Shown here piece after piece: positions 36,122-45,472 of a stretch of 55,385 nt of DNA (position 1 is the first letter of the stretch; each line of letters opens with the position of its first letter). Source of the DNA: CAZTAR01 sp043813895. Lineage in GTDB: Bacteria; Planctomycetota; Phycisphaerae; UBA1845; UTPLA1. The stretch lies in the NCBI GenBank assembly GCA_043813895.1, contig JBDRKQ010000106.1:1-55385 (forward strand). The letters run 5' to 3'. The notes beneath the pieces are model-generated. The model did no database searches. It had not been told where the DNA came from and saw nothing but the letters and a program-made list of their open reading frames with translations. Both the position numbers and the translations under genes were made by a program.

Positions 36122-37636
36122 ATGCGACCTACCATAACGATAGCCGCGATTACGTTACTGCTTCTTTCGCTTTCATCGACGAGTGTGTGGGCCGATCCGG
36201 GGAATGACGACGCTCCCTTTCCCTGGGAAGGCGAGATCACCGGGATGAACGTGTACGTCCGAAGCGGCGCAGGCGTGAACTGGTATCCTTGCGCGAAGAT
36301 GAACACGGGCGACCGCGTTTTGGTGCTGGGAGAGAAGTTCGGCTGGTACCAGATTGCGCCGCCGCCGCGGGCGTTCAGCTATGTGGACAAGTCTATGGTC
36401 GAGTGCCTGGCGGACTCGCAGACCGGAACCATCAAGCAAGACCAGGTCTATATCCGGGCCGGCAGTGAACTCAATCCTCGCAAGAGCGCCACCCAGATCG
36501 TGCTTGGCAAGGGCGCGTCGGTGCAAATCACCGGCGAGGCCGAAGGCTTCTACAAGATCGTGCCGCCGCGCGGGGCCTCCATGTATGTGACGAGGCGTTA
36601 TGTTGCGGCGGTGCCGGAGCGACTTCGGACGGGCATGGTGGAGCGCTACATGGCGGCGGCGCCCGACGCCGATCGCGAATCGAAGACGACGGTGATTCCG
36701 GCTGGAGAGAAGCCGACGAAGGTCACGGCCGGTGCGCCGACCGAGGAGACGACAATATCGCCTCCTCAGATTGCGGCGAAGACGGAACCCGCCCTTCCCG
36801 ATGCTGCCAAGCCGACGGATGAGGATGGTCCGCCGATAGACTTGGATCCTACGATTGCCTCGCTTCACGGGGAGGCCGCCTCGGACAATGGCGCCGCTGT
36901 CGAGAAACCGGCGCCCGTCGGGAACCGATACGACGTGATGCTAAGCCAACTCGAGAATCTGCTTCAGGCTGAACTTCGGCGTCCGCTCATGTCGCAGGAC
37001 TTGGGTGCACTCGTGAAACGTTACGAGGAGATTGCCAACCAGGAAGAAGCGTACGTGCCGGCGGCAATCGCGACGATCCGCATTCGCCAACTGAAGAACC
37101 GGGAGACTTTGCTGGCGAATCGCACGGGGCAATTGGCGGACGCGGAGGATCTGGCGACGTTTCGGACGCAGTTGGGCGCCGAGCGGATGAAGATCATGCG
37201 CCGGCGGGCGGAGGCCGCGCTGGTCAAGTACGATCTTGAAGGGGAACTGCGCCGCAGCCACGTTTTCGCCCCGGAGAAACGGCGATACCGTCTCGTAGAC
37301 CCCGAGCGAGGCACAACGATCGCCTATGTAGACGTTCCGCCGGCGATTCAGGCCAATGCGGAGCACCTGATCGGTCGCGTGGTTGGGATTCGCACGTCCG
37401 CGCAGCAGTTCAACCAAGCGGCTCGGGTGCCGATCGCCGTCGCGTCCAGCATCGCGGACCTATCTCCCAGAATACCGTCCGACACGGTTATGAAGCAGGA
37501 TGAAGTTTCTAATGCCGGAAATATGCCCGGCCCGATCGTCAAATCCCCTGAGGAGTCGGTTGTGTCCGGTGATGAATTAGCGACACCGGAGAAGCCGCTG
37601 GCTGCAGCCGACAAAGATGCCGGGGCGAACGAATAG
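36122..37636 (+). CDS. Exported protein with two bacterial SH3 domains
   Basis: 504 residues. Signal peptide (ITIAAITLLLLSLSSTSVWA) with cleavage after WA. Two SH3-type repeats follow: about 36-96 (ITGMNVYVRSGAGVNWYPCAK ... VLGEKFGWYQI) and about 100-160 (QDQVYIRAGSELNP ... GEAEGFYKIVPP). Then comes a low-complexity Pro/Ala/Glu linker (about 180-265) and an alpha-helical C-terminal region with a further small beta segment, VDPERGTTIAYVDVP. Bacterial SH3 domains usually bind peptidoglycan or peptides, so a cell-envelope role is inferred. Ribosome site GGGAGG. The GYF/TM2 gene begins 50 bases later and may be co-transcribed. Confidence 0.85.
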   Translation: MRPTITIAAITLLLLSLSSTSVWADPGNDDAPFPWEGEITGMNVYVRSGAGVNWYPCAKMNTGDRVLVLGEKFGWYQIAPPPRAFSYVDKSMVECLADSQTGTIKQDQVYIRAGSELNPRKSATQIVLGKGASVQITGEAEGFYKIVPPRGASMYVTRRYVAAVPERLRTGMVERYMAAAPDADRESKTTVIPAGEKPTKVTAGAPTEETTISPPQIAAKTEPALPDAAKPTDEDGPPIDLDPTIASLHGEAASDNGAAVEKPAPVGNRYDVMLSQLENLLQAELRRPLMSQDLGALVKRYEEIANQEEAYVPAAIATIRIRQLKNRETLLANRTGQLADAEDLATFRTQLGAERMKIMRRRAEAALVKYDLEGELRRSHVFAPEKRRYRLVDPERGTTIAYVDVPPAIQANAEHLIGRVVGIRTSAQQFNQAARVPIAVASSIADLSPRIPSDTVMKQDEVSNAGNMPGPIVKSPEESVVSGDELATPEKPLAAADKDAGANE

Positions 37637-37686
37637 GTGCGCGTGCGCCATCGTATCCGGCTCAGCGCGACGAGAGATCGGGTGAA

Positions 37687-38313
37687 GTGGTGTATTACTT
37701 CCTCATAGGTGCGGACGGAAAGCGCTACGGCCCCGCGGACATCGATACGCTTGTCCAGTGGGCACGGGAAGGCCGTATCGTTGCAGCGACAACGCTGATC
37801 GACCGCGGCACGGAGAAACAGCTTCGCGCGGACTCGATCACGGCCGTCGCCGCGGTGCTACGCAGACAGTCCGAACAGGCCGCCGGTGTGGTGGTCGAAC
37901 GAGGAGAGGCCGCTTCCGGCGAGGCTCCGACGCTCACGCACCCCGGCGTCCGGCCGGATGCAGGCGCCTGGCAAGCAGGCGCCGCCGGCCTGACAGGCGT
38001 TCCAGCACTGCCGCCGCCACTCGCACAGTCCGTGGAGGTCATGCCCCCCACCTACCACGGTGGAGTCGGGCACAGAAGTATGCTCGTCGCCGGACTGCTC
38101 GGGATTTTCCTGGGCGGCCTGGGCGTACACCGTTTCTATTTGGGCTACACCGGCGTGGGGCTGGTCATGCTCCTGCTCGGCATCTTCGGGTCGGCATGTC
38201 CCCCGCTTCCGGGCGTCGGCTGCGGGCTCGTGGGGCTTTGGGGGTTCGTCGAGGGCATTCTCTGCCTGTGCGGCGGAATGCGCGACGCTGACGGCTACGA
38301 ACTCCGCAGATGA
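37687..38313 (+). CDS. GYF-like (DUF4339) and TM2-domain membrane protein
   Basis: 208 residues. N-terminal DUF4339/GYF_2 domain: YYFLIGADGKRYGPADIDTL with QWAREGRI, a fold thought to bind proline-rich peptides. A Pro/Ala-rich linker (70-125) is followed by a TM2 domain, LVAGLLGIFLGGLGVHRFYLG, then a second helix. The TM2 signature (HRFYLG) is clear. Start is the first of two GTG codons at 37687. Function not known; combination of GYF_2 and TM2 is common in planctomycetes and related bacteria. Confidence 0.88.
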   Translation: MVYYFLIGADGKRYGPADIDTLVQWAREGRIVAATTLIDRGTEKQLRADSITAVAAVLRRQSEQAAGVVVERGEAASGEAPTLTHPGVRPDAGAWQAGAAGLTGVPALPPPLAQSVEVMPPTYHGGVGHRSMLVAGLLGIFLGGLGVHRFYLGYTGVGLVMLLLGIFGSACPPLPGVGCGLVGLWGFVEGILCLCGGMRDADGYELRR

Positions 38314-38403
38314 CCGGCGCCGACTCGGGCTCCTGCAGCGGAGGCTCGCCCGCCAGCGGACCGCACACTCTGTTCGAATTGTCCGATGCATTTCAGAGGC
38401 AGC

Positions 38404-40815
38404 TCAGGGCAGATCGTCCGGTGCGATCGGTTCGGCCCGATTCGCATGGACGCGCGGCGCCTGAGGCAGGTAGCTCATTGACATGATCCGCACACAACGA
38501 TGTGGTGCGCTCTTGCTCAACTGTTCCAGCACCGCCCGAAACTTCTCTCCATGCTGCTCCGCGAACAGTCGCACAGCGAGCATCCTGACCACCGGGTTGT
38601 CCCGGTCGCGCACCGCCTGCGCCGCAGCGTTGGTGGACCGGTCGTCCAGCTTCGACCAACCGCTGCCAACGATCGCGTGCGCCCGGACACGCCAGTCATG
38701 ATCCGACAAGAGCCCGGCGAGAGTCGTTCGTAACGTGTCGAGCGGGAGTCCACCGGCAGCACCGTCCCTGGCCGCGTGTTCCGCTTCCGCTAATAGAGAG
38801 GAAATCATATTCGCCGCCTCGATGCGGTCATTCATCTCTGACGATTCGGCGCGCGAAAGCAGCGCGTTAATCCCCGCGGGAGACACGTCAATCGCCGGCC
38901 GAACGGTGATGATCGGCCCCGCTTTGATCGTGCCGAAGCCGGCCGCGATCTTGTCTCCTTCATAGACGGGATCGAACATCGCCGAAAGTTCAACCTCCAT
39001 CGGTCGTGTCACCGTGCGGGTCAATTCCTCACGCATCGGTCCGACATCTACCGTGACCGTTTTCTCGACCGCATCGCCTGGCAACAGCACCGGACGCGAG
39101 TTCATCATGACTTGCAGGTAGTTCTTGTAGGACGTGCCGTCGGCGCCGCCGAGCCTGGCATTCAGGGCAACCAACGGACGAGCCATGAAACCGTCTCCGA
39201 ATGTGATCGGGAACGGGCCGACATTCTCCAGCCTCAACGTTACCCGCACGGGCCCCGCGGGCCGCAGTCGCTCCGAAACGAACCGAAGCGAGAACTTCAG
39301 AAAATCGGCCGGCCGCTCGTGGTAGTCGAACACGTCACGGTGGAACTTGTCCAACACGGCGATCAGCTTGGTGTTCAGCGGAACCTGCGCCGCGGTCTCG
39401 TCGTACTTTGCCAGCATGTCGCGAATCAACTCGTACGCGATGCCGGAATACTGAATGGTCGCTGCCTTGTGCAGGACCGTGATGGCTCTGCCTTTGTCGC
39501 CACGCGCGATGTGCGCCTTGGCCAACTCCAACGCCGCCAGTTGGTCCACCGACGCGAGCGGTTCCAACACCTTCATCGCCTCGTCCGTCTGTCCGTTCAT
39601 CCGGAGGGCACAGCCGTAGGCAAGACGGGCGAGAAGGCTCGGGTCTTGATCCTCCATCGCGACCTTCGCCAACCGCAGCGCCCGCTGCTTTTCAGGTCGG
39701 TGATAACAGAAGAACCACCCGATCTCCGCCGCCTCATCGTATCGCTTCTCCGCAACCACCGCCTCCACGCGGGCCTCATAGGCCTTGGCAACAAACTCCA
39801 CGTCCGCGGCCGCCGCCTCGGCGTCGCCCGCCTTCTCAGCAGCCGTCGCACGCAGCAGACGCGCGATATGGAGATTCTCGTCAATCTTCAACGCGGAAGT
39901 CGCCGCGTCTCTCGCTTCGGCATAATCGCCCGAACGGGTGTACGACACCGCCAGCTTGTGCCAGAACTCCGCCGGCACAGGCTGTCCCTCGGCGCGATGG
40001 TGCATCTCGATCGCTCGGTTGTACCACTCCTGCGCTTGCCGGTGCAGCGACAACCGGTCGAGGAATTCACCCAGATCCCAGACGAGGTTCGCCTGGCTGG
40101 GATTAATCGCGATGAGTTGCAGCGCCATCTCCACACGCTGTAACGCAGCTTCCGTCTCGCCGAACATCTCGTACGCGAGTTGTCGGGCCGCCACGTTCAT
40201 CGGGTTCAAACGAAGTGCGTGCTCCACCTCGCGCGCGGCCTGCTCAGTCTCACGCCGCTCGTAGTAGCGATTCGCCAGCCATCGGTGCAACTCACTCTCG
40301 TACGCACGCGGCAGGTCGGGTTTGTTGATCTCGCCCTTGACGTACTCGGTCCGCTCTTCGGCAGTCTGGAACTCATCCAGGCTCAACCCCAGGTACCGAA
40401 TCTGCGCCGCATCGTCGCCCGGAGCGAGTTCGACGTATTTCCGAAGCGCCTCGCGAGCGGACTCCATCCGCCCCATGCGATACAGGAGATCGAACAACCA
40501 TTGATACGCCTCCGCACAATCCGGCGCGACTTCCTTCACGCCTTCCAACAGCGCGATGACGTGCAGCGAAACGCTCCTCGGATCCGCCCGGCCCGACAGG
40601 TGGCCCTGGTGCCTGGCAAGGTCGACGAGCCACTGTCCGGTCAGATCGTACGGCGCCGAAACACTGGCTCGCGCAGCGCTCCCTGTCGGCGATCCGCCCT
40701 TCGCATCCGCTTGCTTGGCCACCAGCGCCGAGGCGTCCGACGACGGCGAAGGTGCGATCTCCGCCTGTGCGATGCACGCCAGAACTGCAGCGGCGAGAAC
40801 CTTGACAGTTAGCAT
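38404..40815 (-). CDS. Large exported TPR protein with C-terminal HEAT-like region
   Basis: 803 residues. A short signal peptide (LTVKVLAAAVLACIAQA) is followed by a run of tetratricopeptide helices from about 100 to 490, for example AREALRKYVELAPGD, AAREVEHALRLNPMN and AMKVLEPLASVDQLAALELA. A beta-rich domain at about 510-650 resembles an Ig-like domain (VRVTLRLENVGPFPITF). A helical C-terminus follows with HEAT-like repeats (LAGLLSDHDWRVRAHAIVG, VRDRDNPVVRMLAVRLFAE). A periplasmic scaffold role is inferred. AAGGAGATAT just before the ATG is an excellent ribosome site. It stands 68 bp after the pair of smaller TPR membrane proteins on the same strand. Confidence 0.85.
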   Translation of the reverse strand: MLTVKVLAAAVLACIAQAEIAPSPSSDASALVAKQADAKGGSPTGSAARASVSAPYDLTGQWLVDLARHQGHLSGRADPRSVSLHVIALLEGVKEVAPDCAEAYQWLFDLLYRMGRMESAREALRKYVELAPGDDAAQIRYLGLSLDEFQTAEERTEYVKGEINKPDLPRAYESELHRWLANRYYERRETEQAAREVEHALRLNPMNVAARQLAYEMFGETEAALQRVEMALQLIAINPSQANLVWDLGEFLDRLSLHRQAQEWYNRAIEMHHRAEGQPVPAEFWHKLAVSYTRSGDYAEARDAATSALKIDENLHIARLLRATAAEKAGDAEAAAADVEFVAKAYEARVEAVVAEKRYDEAAEIGWFFCYHRPEKQRALRLAKVAMEDQDPSLLARLAYGCALRMNGQTDEAMKVLEPLASVDQLAALELAKAHIARGDKGRAITVLHKAATIQYSGIAYELIRDMLAKYDETAAQVPLNTKLIAVLDKFHRDVFDYHERPADFLKFSLRFVSERLRPAGPVRVTLRLENVGPFPITFGDGFMARPLVALNARLGGADGTSYKNYLQVMMNSRPVLLPGDAVEKTVTVDVGPMREELTRTVTRPMEVELSAMFDPVYEGDKIAAGFGTIKAGPIITVRPAIDVSPAGINALLSRAESSEMNDRIEAANMISSLLAEAEHAARDGAAGGLPLDTLRTTLAGLLSDHDWRVRAHAIVGSGWSKLDDRSTNAAAQAVRDRDNPVVRMLAVRLFAEQHGEKFRAVLEQLSKSAPHRCVRIMSMSYLPQAPRVHANRAEPIAPDDLP

Positions 40816-40882
40816 CGGGATATCTCCTTAGATGGCGAAGCCACAGCGCTGGCCGTACAATCCCGTCCGGCTGCACCGACAC

Positions 40883-41746
40883 CTAGGCCGCACTATCTGT
40901 GTTATTATCGGCACTCGGCGTCCCAGGGGCTGAATCTCGTAGAAAAGGATAGTCTTCGGCCAATTCCCCCAGATCGTGATACAACCACGCCCGCCGCAGC
41001 AGGAAATCGGCCGCCGCATCCTGCCCCGTTTCCCGGCAGGCCCTCGCCAGCAGCGCATGGACCAACGCCGCCTTCGCCGAATCCAGCAACTCGGCCAGCT
41101 TCACCTTGACGCGCAACGATGAGACGGCCTCCGAAAAAGCCCCGAGGAGCGTCTGGCACCGCAACTCGACCGGCAGCAGCATCAGCCGCGTCGAAAGACC
41201 CAGGCCGCCGTCGCCGGCGGAGAGTGGTTCCAGCGCCGCAGCCGCCGACTCCGCATCACCCAGGAAGAGGCGGCTATCAGCAAGCAGAATCCTGCACAGA
41301 CGGTCCACATTTCGCGAGAGCGCCTTCCGCATCGAGAGCACGCCGTCGCAGAGCGCCGCCGCGGTGTCGTAATCCTTCTTTCCGTGAGCGACGACCGCGA
41401 GATTGTGGCAGATGAGCAACTTGCCTCGCCGATACAGGCTGAATGCTCCCAGCGCGCCCTTGAGCTGTTGTTCCGCCAGATCGAGCCTGCCCGATGCGAT
41501 GTAAACCGACGCTTGGTTCGCTCGGCGAATCTGCCGGACGCTGATGACCATCAGCAGCATCCACGAGACCCCAACCAGCAAGAGAGCCGAACTCATCAGT
41601 TCTTCTCGCTGCTCGCCCCCGTCCGGAAGAAACGCGCCGACGCAGGCACCCACCGCCAATATCAACAGGGCCGTGCGAATCAACCACGCCAGCCTGAAGT
41701 GCCGCCGCACCGTGCCGAGCAAGGTCTCTGCTTCCACCGCCGTCAT
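40883..41746 (-). CDS. Membrane-anchored TPR-like protein
   Basis: 287 residues: two membrane helices (about 22-40 and 52-70) followed by an alpha-helical domain with TPR-like spacing (LYRRGKLLICHNLAVVAHGKK, DSAKAALVHALLARACRETG). No enzyme motif. Its start overlaps the stop of the preceding gene by ATGA. Protein length, two-helix anchor and helical domain are the same as in that neighbour, so the two look like an ancient duplicate pair or a heterodimer. Function unknown. Confidence 0.8.
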   Translation of the reverse strand: MTAVEAETLLGTVRRHFRLAWLIRTALLILAVGACVGAFLPDGGEQREELMSSALLLVGVSWMLLMVISVRQIRRANQASVYIASGRLDLAEQQLKGALGAFSLYRRGKLLICHNLAVVAHGKKDYDTAAALCDGVLSMRKALSRNVDRLCRILLADSRLFLGDAESAAAALEPLSAGDGGLGLSTRLMLLPVELRCQTLLGAFSEAVSSLRVKVKLAELLDSAKAALVHALLARACRETGQDAAADFLLRRAWLYHDLGELAEDYPFLRDSAPGTPSADNNTDSAA

Positions 41747-42606
41747 ACGGCATGCTCCTGCGCGTCGTAGGCACGCGCCAACGGCGCCAACACGTCATAC
41801 GCCGCTATCAACCGGTCGGTCGTCATCAGGGTCGTCGCATCGCGCCACAGCTTGGCCGCTTCGTCGTGACGGCCCAACGCGTGCAGGGCCGCAGCCAACA
41901 GACCGTAGCCGTAAGCCGCCCGCGTCGACAGAAACCTCCGATACATCGACCGACGCTCCTCGATGTTTCGCACCGCATCTTCGGCATGCCCCATGAAGAC
42001 CTGCTGAAAGAGCCGCACGAGGTCGAGGGTCGTCCTCATGGCCTGCGGCATCGGCAGTTGCTCGAGTCGGCCTATCATGTGGACCGCATCGGTCAATTCC
42101 TCGTTTCGCAGCTTGGCCTCCGCCAAGGCGATTTGGGCCCGCTGAAGCTGGGTTGCGTCCCCAATCCGCCGGATCAGCAGCGACTCGTACACCCGTGCGG
42201 CCACGTCGTAGCGATTCTCAGCCTCTGCCAAGGCCGCCACGAGAAGGAACGCCTCACCCCGGTCCGAGATCGAACGGATCGATCCCCGCATGATCTCCTC
42301 CAGCTCGGCCCTCGCGGCGTCCCGCTCCTCCAACTGAAGATGTTGCGAAGCTGCGAGCACGGCCCGCCCGCACCACTGATGGCGACGACCCTGGAACCAC
42401 GCCACGACAACGAAGCCGGCGAGCAGCACCAACGGCACCAGCGTGCAGACCGTCTGAGAAAGCCCCAGCCGCGGGCCAAGCACCAACAGGGCCATGAAGC
42501 CCAGCACCGCCGCCATCAGCAGCGCGTACGATCCGTAAAGGCTGACACGTCTGGGCTGCGTTGCTGACAGCCACGCCTCAATCGTTGCTGCATCAAGTGG
42601 TCGCAT
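41743..42606 (-). CDS. Membrane-anchored TPR-like protein, partner of the next gene
   Basis: 287 residues. Two membrane helices (about 20-42 and 50-69) are followed by a helical domain (AEAENRYDVAARVYESLLIRR, AYGYGLLAAALHALGRHDEA) of TPR type. The start ATG at 42606 was preferred because the 31 codons upstream are not hydrophobic or conserved-looking; ribosome site is weak. It is divergent from ilvC across a 118-bp gap. Translationally coupled (ATGA) to the following gene. No recognised function. Confidence 0.78.
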   Translation of the reverse strand: MRPLDAATIEAWLSATQPRRVSLYGSYALLMAAVLGFMALLVLGPRLGLSQTVCTLVPLVLLAGFVVVAWFQGRRHQWCGRAVLAASQHLQLEERDAARAELEEIMRGSIRSISDRGEAFLLVAALAEAENRYDVAARVYESLLIRRIGDATQLQRAQIALAEAKLRNEELTDAVHMIGRLEQLPMPQAMRTTLDLVRLFQQVFMGHAEDAVRNIEERRSMYRRFLSTRAAYGYGLLAAALHALGRHDEAAKLWRDATTLMTTDRLIAAYDVLAPLARAYDAQEHAV

Positions 42607-42724
42607 CGCGGTATCATAACACGGTCGTCGCGCCGCGTCGTGATGCCTGGGCGTCTGAATCGCCGTCCACGCCAAAACGCGCGGTGCGATCGGGAGCAAA
42701 GCTCAATCTGCAGGAATCGCACAA

Positions 42725-43726
42725 ATGGCCATTCAAGTCTTCTACGATAAGGATGCCGACCCGACCGTGTTGCAGACGCGAAAAGTCGCGGTCCTCGGAT
42801 ATGGCTCACAAGGGCAGGCGCACGCTCAGAACCTCCGAGACGCAGGCAGTGATGTGCTCGTCGCCCAACGCCCCGGCAGCACCAACCACGCTCTCGCCGT
42901 CGAGCATGGCTTCCGGCCCATCCCGATCGACGAAGCGTCGCGCCTCGCCGACCTGCTCGTCTTCGCACTGCCGGATGAGACCATGGGCGACATCTACAAC
43001 CAACACGTCGCGCCGCATCTGAGCCGTGGCCAGGCGCTCGGCTTCATCCACGGCTTCAGCATCCGATTCGGACAAATCGTCCCTCCCCCGGATGTGGACG
43101 TCATCATGATCGCACCCAAGGGGCCGGGCACGCTCGTGCGAGAGCGATTCATTCAGGGCGGGGGTCTCACTTGCTTCTTCGCCGTCCACCAGAACGCCAC
43201 CGGCCAGGCGAGAAACCTTGCGCTGGCATGGGGCTCGGCCATCGGCGGGGGCAAAGGCGGGATGATCGAGACGACCTTCACCGAAGAGTGCGAGGCCGAC
43301 CTCTTCGGCGAACAAACTGTGCTCTGCGGCGGTGTCATCGAGCTGGCAAAGGCGGCCTTCGAAACCCTCGTCGACGCGGGCTACTCCCCCGAAACGGCCT
43401 ACTTCGAATGCGTCCACGAAATCAAGCAGGTCGTGGACATGCTTTACGCGGACGGCTTCTCCGCGATGCGCCGGAAGATCTCCAACACCGCCGCCTACGG
43501 AGGCCTCACCCGCGGACCCCGACTCATCTCAGACCAGGCCAAAAGCGAAATGCGGGCCATCCTCGACGAGATTCGCTCCGGCCGGTTCGCAAAAGAGTGG
43601 CTCGCCGAGTGTCGCAACGGCGGACCCGACCTTGTTCATCGGAGCGAGGTCGAAGCCAACCATCCCTGCCAGCTCGCCGGCCAAACAGTGCGAGACCTCA
43701 GCCGCCAAGCCCTGCCTCCAAAATGA
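42725..43726 (+). CDS. ilvC: Ketol-acid reductoisomerase, class I
   Basis: Isomerises and reduces acetolactate or acetohydroxybutyrate in valine/isoleucine synthesis. 333 residues, class I length. NAD(P)-binding LGYGSQGQAHAQNLRD (GYGSQG at 25-30) with cofactor loop AQRPGSTN, whose Arg/Ser suit NADPH. Active-site residues are MIAPKGPG and the metal-binding acidic motif EECEADLFGEQ, with a further helix containing CVHEIKQVVDMLY. It stands alone, with no ilvB, ilvN, ilvD or leu genes alongside, which is less common. AGGA lies upstream of the ATG. Confidence 0.95.
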   Translation: MAIQVFYDKDADPTVLQTRKVAVLGYGSQGQAHAQNLRDAGSDVLVAQRPGSTNHALAVEHGFRPIPIDEASRLADLLVFALPDETMGDIYNQHVAPHLSRGQALGFIHGFSIRFGQIVPPPDVDVIMIAPKGPGTLVRERFIQGGGLTCFFAVHQNATGQARNLALAWGSAIGGGKGGMIETTFTEECEADLFGEQTVLCGGVIELAKAAFETLVDAGYSPETAYFECVHEIKQVVDMLYADGFSAMRRKISNTAAYGGLTRGPRLISDQAKSEMRAILDEIRSGRFAKEWLAECRNGGPDLVHRSEVEANHPCQLAGQTVRDLSRQALPPK

Positions 43727-44355
43727 GGACCATCGAGTCAAAGAGCAAAACCGCGCCCGCCAGGATCAGAGCCGCACACGTCAGTAAGCGGTCAGCGCGC
43801 GCCGCGACGGCCCCTCAGTGTGGACGAGAACCGACTCCCTGACGGTCGGGGCTCTGATCATGCCCACACGTTCCCGATTGCATTGCCCCCCCGACTGTTC
43901 GTTCTTCTTCCTGACCGGCGTACTCAACCGCATCAAGTACCAGAAACTGGGGCTTCGCAGCGGTTTGACCGGTCGACAAAGTGACAGGTTCCGCGCGATC
44001 CTTGCGTCTTTCCTTACCGAAGCAGTTTGTGAACTGAGTCTGGAGTCGGAAGATCGCCAATCTGAGGAATGGCACGCAGGGAGTCTGGGACAGCTGTCGG
44101 GATCGCGACGCGGAGAGTCGCAGCGAACATGCCTGCCGCGACTGCAAAATATCCGCAGGCGGCTGCGAAATATCCAAGGAGTTCGGTCGTTTCACTGAGT
44201 GGCGCCCGACGATGCGATGACAGCGAGCTGTTCCGATCGCGATTGCCCGTCAGCCGCCGAAGCCAGGTTCTGGATCACAGTCCTGTCAAAGAGATTTTCG
44301 GGCGTTTCTCGCCGGGTCGCAAAGGTGTCGAGGCGAGCTTCCGTTGGAGTATGTC
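43727..44355. other. Intergenic region after ilvC
   Basis: Two overlapping open frames on opposite strands (about 43815-44198) match nothing and have no ribosome sites. An inverted repeat CCGAC...GTCGG lies at 43831-43849. Two 13-base direct repeats (CTGCAAAATATCC at 44142-44154 and CTGCGAAATATCC at 44163-44175) are spaced 21 bp apart, two helical turns, as operator half-sites often are. Confidence 0.5.
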
Positions 44356-44541
44356 GTGCCACTGTACGTCAACTGCCCACATTGCGAGCATCCGACAGTT
44401 CTTCCCGCAGTCGTAACGGGCCGCCGGTATCGATGCCGACAGTGCAACGGGCTCTACATTATTGAGACCCAGAACCGTGGACGCTCCTCGCCACCGGCGG
44501 ATCGGCTCTGCGCGGAATCCACGTCCGACCGCCCCGCCTAG
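44356..44541 (+). CDS. Zinc-ribbon miniprotein
   Basis: 61 residues beginning VPLYVNCPHCEH. Two CxxC pairs (Cys7/Cys10 and Cys27/Cys30) in CPHC and CRQC form a zinc ribbon of the kind seen in MJ0042-type or DUF-like planctomycete proteins. A low-complexity tail follows. GTG at 44356 was chosen because GGAG lies 6 bases before it; a TTG four codons earlier is also open. No partner can be assigned. Confidence 0.65.
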   Translation: MPLYVNCPHCEHPTVLPAVVTGRRYRCRQCNGLYIIETQNRGRSSPPADRLCAESTSDRPA

Positions 44542-44565
44542 CCGTACCGGCGCCCAGCCCTCCGA

Positions 44566-44593
44566 TTGACACACTCCCCGACGATGGTACTGT
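44566..44593 (+). promoter_or_regulatory. Promoter candidate for the TIM-barrel gene
   Basis: TTGACA (44566-44571), 16-base spacer ending in TGG (an extended -10 TGN), then TACTGT (44588-44593). The GTG start of the next gene is 32 bases downstream with GGGGAG between. Confidence 0.5.
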
Positions 44594-44624
44594 GCCGTCG
44601 TCCGATGGCCCAGGGGAGTCAGAC

Positions 44625-45461
44625 GTGAAGACTGCGATCGGCCTTGCACCCTTCCACGATGAAACGGAGATCGGCGAAGCCATCGAACTGGCTGGACGCA
44701 GCGGTTTCGACGCCGTCGAGCTAACGCTGGCCGGCCAAGGGCCGTTCTCCTTCACCACGCCGCAAGACGATTGCCGACGGCTCGCCGCACGCATCAGAGA
44801 AGCTGGACTTGATGTTTCAGCCGTCTCGCTGGGAAGCTCGGTCGAGCCAGCTTTCGCCGCACAGGACGCCGCTGTTTCTCCGGCGGCCTGCGAAAGAACC
44901 GTCGTGGCACTGGACGTCGCCAGGTGGATCGGCACCGACGTCATTATCATCGCGCCCAACGACCTCTTGGAGCCGGGCTCTCCCGCATCTCCGGTAGGCT
45001 ATGCGGATCGGTGGGCCAGCGCACTCGAAGCGATGGTGGCCTTGCGGGAGGATACCGAGCAACGTGCGGTACGCATCGCCTGTCACCACCTTCCCGGCGG
45101 GTTCCTGTTGTCGCCGCTTGAGGCGAGGGCCTTTATCGATCAAGTGAATTCTCCATGGATCGGGCTCTGCCTGAATGTCGGCGCCACGATGTGCTACGGC
45201 CACCCGCAGGACTGGCTTCGCACACTCGGGCATCGCGTTACCCACATCTACTTCACCGACGTCAAGCTCCAGTGCGCACAGAACACAGCGAGCATCGTCG
45301 CCGGTGCGTCCGCCGCTCACGCCCCGCTCGGCGATGGCGACGTTGACTGGCAGGCAGTCAGGACCGCGATCCGGGATGTTCGTTATGAGGGCCCTGCTAC
45401 GTGCATCGCTTCGGCGCCGTCTCCGGACGCGCATCGTCGCCTCGAATCGATCATCGGCTAA
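44625..45461 (+). CDS. Sugar phosphate isomerase/epimerase-like TIM-barrel protein
   Basis: 278 residues of the xylose-isomerase-like (AP endonuclease 2) TIM barrel. Recognisable segments: GFDAVELTLAG, RLAARIREAGLDVSAVSLG, IACHHLPGGFL, IGLCLNVGATMCYGHPQDWL and HRVTHIYFTDVK with His and Asp fit for a divalent-metal site near the C-terminal strand ends, followed by LGDGDVDWQAVRTAI. Typical members are dehydratases or epimerases of sugars, inositols or hydroxypyruvate. Specific substrate unknown. GTG start at 44625 is supported by GGGGAG 7 bases upstream. The MITE-like copy B begins 12 bases after its stop. Confidence 0.82.
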   Translation: MKTAIGLAPFHDETEIGEAIELAGRSGFDAVELTLAGQGPFSFTTPQDDCRRLAARIREAGLDVSAVSLGSSVEPAFAAQDAAVSPAACERTVVALDVARWIGTDVIIIAPNDLLEPGSPASPVGYADRWASALEAMVALREDTEQRAVRIACHHLPGGFLLSPLEARAFIDQVNSPWIGLCLNVGATMCYGHPQDWLRTLGHRVTHIYFTDVKLQCAQNTASIVAGASAAHAPLGDGDVDWQAVRTAIRDVRYEGPATCIASAPSPDAHRRLESIIG

Positions 45462-45472
45462 TATGGGCCGAC

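Noticed and set aside
43815..44198. Two mutually overlapping 126-codon frames on opposite strands after ilvC
   Set aside because: Neither has a ribosome site or recognisable domain, and they exclude each other.
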